This document shows, piece by piece, positions 60,936 through 64,000 of a stretch of 64,000 nucleotides of DNA. This stretch comes from Staphylococcus ratti (lineage in GTDB: Bacteria; Bacillota; Bacilli; Staphylococcales; Staphylococcaceae). The notes under the pieces are model-generated. The model was not told where the DNA came from. It did not search any database and was given only the letters and a program-made list of their open reading frames with translations. The position numbers were made by a program, and so were the translations under genes. Numbering within the stretch: the first letter of the stretch is position 1; each line of letters opens with the position of its first letter. Location of the stretch: the NCBI RefSeq assembly GCF_020883535.1, contig NZ_CP086654.1:1302001-1366000 (forward strand), given 5' to 3'.

Positions 60936-62432
60936 CTATTGAATACCTTCTAAAATGTGATCAAGTTGATCTAACATACCTAGCGCTTCTGCAACACCTC
61001 TACCATAAGCTGGGTCAGCTTGATAACAATGGCGAATGTGACGATGCTTCACTTCGTCTGTTGTACCTTCCATTTCGTTCGCAGTGTTAGTAAATAAACG
61101 CTGTTGTTGTTCGGGTGATTGTAAGCGGAATAATTTACCAGGTTGTTCGAAATAGTTGTCATCATCTTCTCTAAAATTATGCTCATAAGCATCACCATGC
61201 AATTCTAAAGGTGGTCGTTTGTATTCTGGTTGACTTTCGTGTGCGCCATAACTATTTGGATAATAATGTGTTTGACTACCTTGGTTGCCGTCTAAAATTC
61301 TCATTTGTCCATCTCTACTAAAAGGACAAAGGTTTTCAACACCTACGCCTTTAGGTTGGTTCACTGGAATTTGCCAATGGTTAACCCCTAAACGGTAACG
61401 TTGTGCATCTCCATATGAAAATAGACGCCCTTGTAACATTTTATCTGGAGAGAAATCCAAGCCAGGAATAATATTTGTAGGTGCAAACGCAGCTTGCTCA
61501 ACATCTTGGAAGTAGTTGTCTGGATTACGGTTAAGCTCAAACTCTCCTACTTCAATTAAAGGATACTCATCTTTATACCATACTTTTGTTAAATCAAATG
61601 GGTTATCTTTATGATGTTTAGCTTGCTCTTCCGTCATCACTTGAATGTACATTTTCCATTTCGGAAAGTCTCCATTTTCAATCGCATTGTATAAATCACG
61701 TTGTGATGACTCTCGGTCTTCTCCTACAATTTTTGCTGCTTCATCTGGTTGAATGTTCTCAATACCTTGTTGCGTACGGAAATGGAATTTTACCCAAACA
61801 CGTTCATTATTGGCATTAATCATGCCATAAGTATGCGAACCAAAACCATGCATATGACGGAAACCTTTTGGAATACCACGGTCAGTCATTAAAATTGTTA
61901 CTTGATGAAGTGCTTCTGGTAACGATGTCCAGAAATCCCAGTTGTTTTGCGCACTTCTCATGTTTGTACGTGGGTCACGTTTAACCGCTCGATTTAAACT
62001 GACAAATAGCTTTGGGTCTCTAAAGAAAAACACTGGTGTGTTATTCCCTACTAAATCCCAGTTCCCTTCTTCTGTATAAAATTTCAAGGCAAAACCACGA
62101 ATATCACGCTCAGCGTCAGCGGCGCCACGCTCACCGGCAACCGTTGAAAAACGTGCAAACATTTCCGTTTTTTTACCAATTTCAGAAAAAATCTTCGCCG
62201 AAGTGAACTGTGTAATGTCATTCGTAACTGTAAACGTACCAAAAGCCCCTGATCCTTTGGCATGCATACGTCTTTCCGGAATCACTTCACGGTCGAAATG
62301 TGACATTTGCTCTAAGAAATAAGGATCTTGCATTAATAAAGGGCCACGAGGTCCAGCAGTTGCAGTGTTCTCACGATCTCCAATTGGGTGGCCAAATAAG
62401 CCTGTTAATTTTGATGGTTGTTTACGATACAT
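60936..62432 (-). CDS. katA: Catalase KatA
   Basis: 498 residues, monofunctional haem catalase clade 3. The active-site His is in [19 protein letters not shown] and the distal Asn in [13 protein letters not shown]. The proximal haem Tyr is in [14 protein letters not shown]. It disproportionates hydrogen peroxide. The upstream region has AT-rich stretches but no clean PerR box; at best 10 of 15 positions match near 62480. It is convergent with rpmG. Confidence 0.97.
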   Translation of the reverse strand: MYRKQPSKLTGLFGHPIGDRENTATAGPRGPLLMQDPYFLEQMSHFDREVIPERRMHAKGSGAFGTFTVTNDITQFTSAKIFSEIGKKTEMFARFSTVAGERGAADAERDIRGFALKFYTEEGNWDLVGNNTPVFFFRDPKLFVSLNRAVKRDPRTNMRSAQNNWDFWTSLPEALHQVTILMTDRGIPKGFRHMHGFGSHTYGMINANNERVWVKFHFRTQQGIENIQPDEAAKIVGEDRESSQRDLYNAIENGDFPKWKMYIQVMTEEQAKHHKDNPFDLTKVWYKDEYPLIEVGEFELNRNPDNYFQDVEQAAFAPTNIIPGLDFSPDKMLQGRLFSYGDAQRYRLGVNHWQIPVNQPKGVGVENLCPFSRDGQMRILDGNQGSQTHYYPNSYGAHESQPEYKRPPLELHGDAYEHNFREDDDNYFEQPGKLFRLQSPEQQQRLFTNTANEMEGTTDEVKHRHIRHCYQADPAYGRGVAEALGMLDQLDHILEGIQ

Positions 62433-62636
62433 AATTTAAAACCCTCTTTCTTGTTTAAAATAATTCTAATGTAGCTCTTAATTTGAATTATACTGAAAGA
62501 TTTGAAAAAAGGGAACTCTTACGCTTTCTAAAAGTGTTTTTTTTTAATTTAGGGCTTTAAAGTTATAAAATTCTATTGAAACGCCTTAGATTTGCAAGTA
62601 CAATATATAGAACAATTGTATAGGGAGAAGATGTGT

Positions 62637-64000
62637 ATGGAAGAAAAGAATTTAAATAGAGGTCTCCAATTGCGGCATATTACAATGTTTGCTATTGGAG
62701 GCGCAATTGGCACAGGTCTATTTGTAGCTACTGGTGGCGTTATCGCACAAGCTGGTCCAGGGGGCGCAATTCTAGCTTATTTGATTATCGGAACAATGCT
62801 TTATTTTCTCATGTCCTCTGTAGGTGAAATGGCAACATTTTATCCAGTTTCCGGATCGTTTAGCAGTTATGCGACGCGCTTCGTTGATTCATCACTTGGA
62901 TTTACGATGGGTTGGTTGTATTGGCTCATTTGGGCGCTTGTAACAAGTGTAGATATTATTATAGCAACAAATGTTTTAAGTTATTGGGATACATTTAGCT
63001 TCTTCTCACCTATGGTTTGGAGCGTCATATTTTTAAGCATTTTACTGCTACTTAATGTTTTTTCTGTTAAAGCGTTTGGTGAAGCAGAATTTTGGTTATC
63101 ACTTATTAAAGTTGTCACAATTATTGTGTTCATTATTTTAGGTCTCTTAGTGATTTGGGGCATATTAGGCGATAGAACGTATGGCTTACAAAACTTTACT
63201 GTTGGTGAAGCACCATTTGTTGGTGGTATATCTGGGTTTTTGAGTGTGTTATTAATTGCAGGTTTCTCTGTTGGAGGTACGGAAGTAGTAGCTGTAACTG
63301 CAGGAGAATCTGATAATCCTAAAAAATCTATGCCACGTGCGATTAAACAAGTTTTTTGGCGTATATTGTTGTTTTACGTATTATCTATCGCTGTCATTTC
63401 AGCCATTATCCCTTATACAGATCCGACACTTTTAAATGAAAGCGGCTCTATTACTCAAAGTCCATTTACGATTGTCTTTGATAAAGTAGGGATTGCATTT
63501 GCAGCCTCAGTTATTAATGCGGTTATTTTAACATCATTATTATCAGCTTCTAACTCTGGTTTGTTTACTACGAGTAGAATGTTGTTTTCACTTAGTCAGC
63601 AAGGCTCGGCACCTAAGATTTTAGGACGTATTAATCATTCTACAAAATTACCGTTAAACGCATTATTATCAACCTTTATTTTAATTACAGCTGTGACGAT
63701 TTTTGCGAATTTCAAACCTGAAAGTGTAATGGCTTTACTGAATATTATCGGTGCACTAATCACGTTTGTATGGGCTTCGAGTATCATTTCACAAATCCGC
63801 ATGAGAAAAGCGATTAAAGCTCAAAATAAAGATATCGATCAATTATTACCTTATAAGTCGCCATTGTTCCCTATTGGACCAATCATCGTACTTGCAACAA
63901 TTGTATTTTTAATAGTAGGAAGCTCATTTGACGCCATAATCACTTTTAACGTTTCCAAGTTGGCACAAAGTTTCTTACCGGTACTGATTTTAATTGCGGT
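62637..64000 (+). CDS. Amino-acid permease (APC family), 3' end outside the window
   Basis: Open from the ATG at 62637 to the window edge, 454 codons; ATGs at 62631 and 62634 (the latter GTG-like TGT, not a start) make 62637 or 62631 the options, and AGGGAG lies upstream. It reads LRHITMFAIGGAIGTGLFVATGGVIAQAGPGG, the APC/YAT signature, and has about eleven helices so far. AAT-type members import lysine, GABA or other amino acids. In this position beside katA, S. aureus has a permease often annotated as lysine-specific. The substrate is not proven by sequence. Confidence 0.88.
   Translation, partial: MEEKNLNRGLQLRHITMFAIGGAIGTGLFVATGGVIAQAGPGGAILAYLIIGTMLYFLMSSVGEMATFYPVSGSFSSYATRFVDSSLGFTMGWLYWLIWALVTSVDIIIATNVLSYWDTFSFFSPMVWSVIFLSILLLLNVFSVKAFGEAEFWLSLIKVVTIIVFIILGLLVIWGILGDRTYGLQNFTVGEAPFVGGISGFLSVLLIAGFSVGGTEVVAVTAGESDNPKKSMPRAIKQVFWRILLFYVLSIAVISAIIPYTDPTLLNESGSITQSPFTIVFDKVGIAFAASVINAVILTSLLSASNSGLFTTSRMLFSLSQQGSAPKILGRINHSTKLPLNALLSTFILITAVTIFANFKPESVMALLNIIGALITFVWASSIISQIRMRKAIKAQNKDIDQLLPYKSPLFPIGPIIVLATIVFLIVGSSFDAIITFNVSKLAQSFLPVLILIA

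Noticed and set aside
62440-62600. PerR box in front of katA
   Set aside because: The best candidates match only about 9-10 of 15 consensus positions, which AT-rich DNA gives by chance; left as not shown.

Overview
The window is chromosomal DNA from a low-GC Gram-positive bacterium, clearly a Staphylococcus. FemA and FemB (pentaglycine bridge), MprF, MsrR, SosA, CvfB and the gene order lexA-sosA-ynzC-tkt-yneF-ccdC-sbcDC-mscL-opuD-acnA-plsY-parEC-alsT follow the S. aureus backbone as I remember it. Several differences from S. aureus (no trp operon beside femA, no lysC at the head of the lysine operon, glucose PTS gene beside glcT, Asp84 in ParC) suggest a non-aureus, perhaps animal-associated species such as the intermedius/hyicus clade. 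The species is an inference and is not proven by the sequence.

Layout. 1-6140 (minus strand): lysine/diaminopimelate operon asd-dapA-dapB-dapD-deacetylase-alr-lysA behind a lysine riboswitch and its terminator. 6251-6677: a tandem array of structured ~130-bp repeats. 6720-12891: ABC-F ATPase, cvfB, a PfkB-type sugar kinase whose 3' end is cut by an in-frame stop, pepF, and a small membrane protein. 12892-13669: AT-rich non-coding DNA. 13670-21654: femB and femA, tyrA, a Y-family DNA polymerase gene split by an amber codon, a short Spo0M-like gene, a 4-oxalocrotonate tautomerase, msrR and msrA. 21888-30767: mprF, an AI-2E-family membrane protein, ptsG with glcT and its RNA antiterminator site, and alsT. 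30858-42679: parC, parE, plsY, a HesB-like gene, a thioesterase gene, acnA, a BCCT transporter with a 24-residue hydrophobic ORF before it, and mscL. 42862-52889: sbcC, sbcD, ccdC, two small unknown genes, yneF, tkt, ynzC, sosA and lexA. 53095-57727: an accessory block with a sucrose-type PTS operon (scrR, fructokinase, EIIBC), a small coiled-coil protein and a second copy of the structured repeat array. 57943-64000: a 33-residue ORF, a CAP-domain protein, guaC, zinc-independent rpsN2 and rpmG sharing a Zur-controlled intergenic region, katA and the start of an amino-acid permease.

How it works together. Four LexA-type operators lie in front of umuC, parEC, sbcDC and the divergent lexA/sosA pair, so a dispersed SOS regulon runs through the window: repressor, division inhibitor, nuclease, topoisomerase IV and a now-broken translesion polymerase. 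The cell envelope is the second theme (femAB, mprF, msrR, plsY, DAP/lysine and alanine racemase genes). The third is sugar uptake: the EIIA domain of PtsG could phosphorylate the EIIA-less sucrose EIIBC.

No tRNA, rRNA, CRISPR array, transposase or prophage gene was recognised. The most unusual items are the two homologous arrays of two-hairpin repeats 51 kb apart, two nonsense-interrupted genes whose downstream reading frames still look like protein, a nested palindrome at 9449-9535, paired inverted repeats upstream of mprF, and two unlisted small ORFs.
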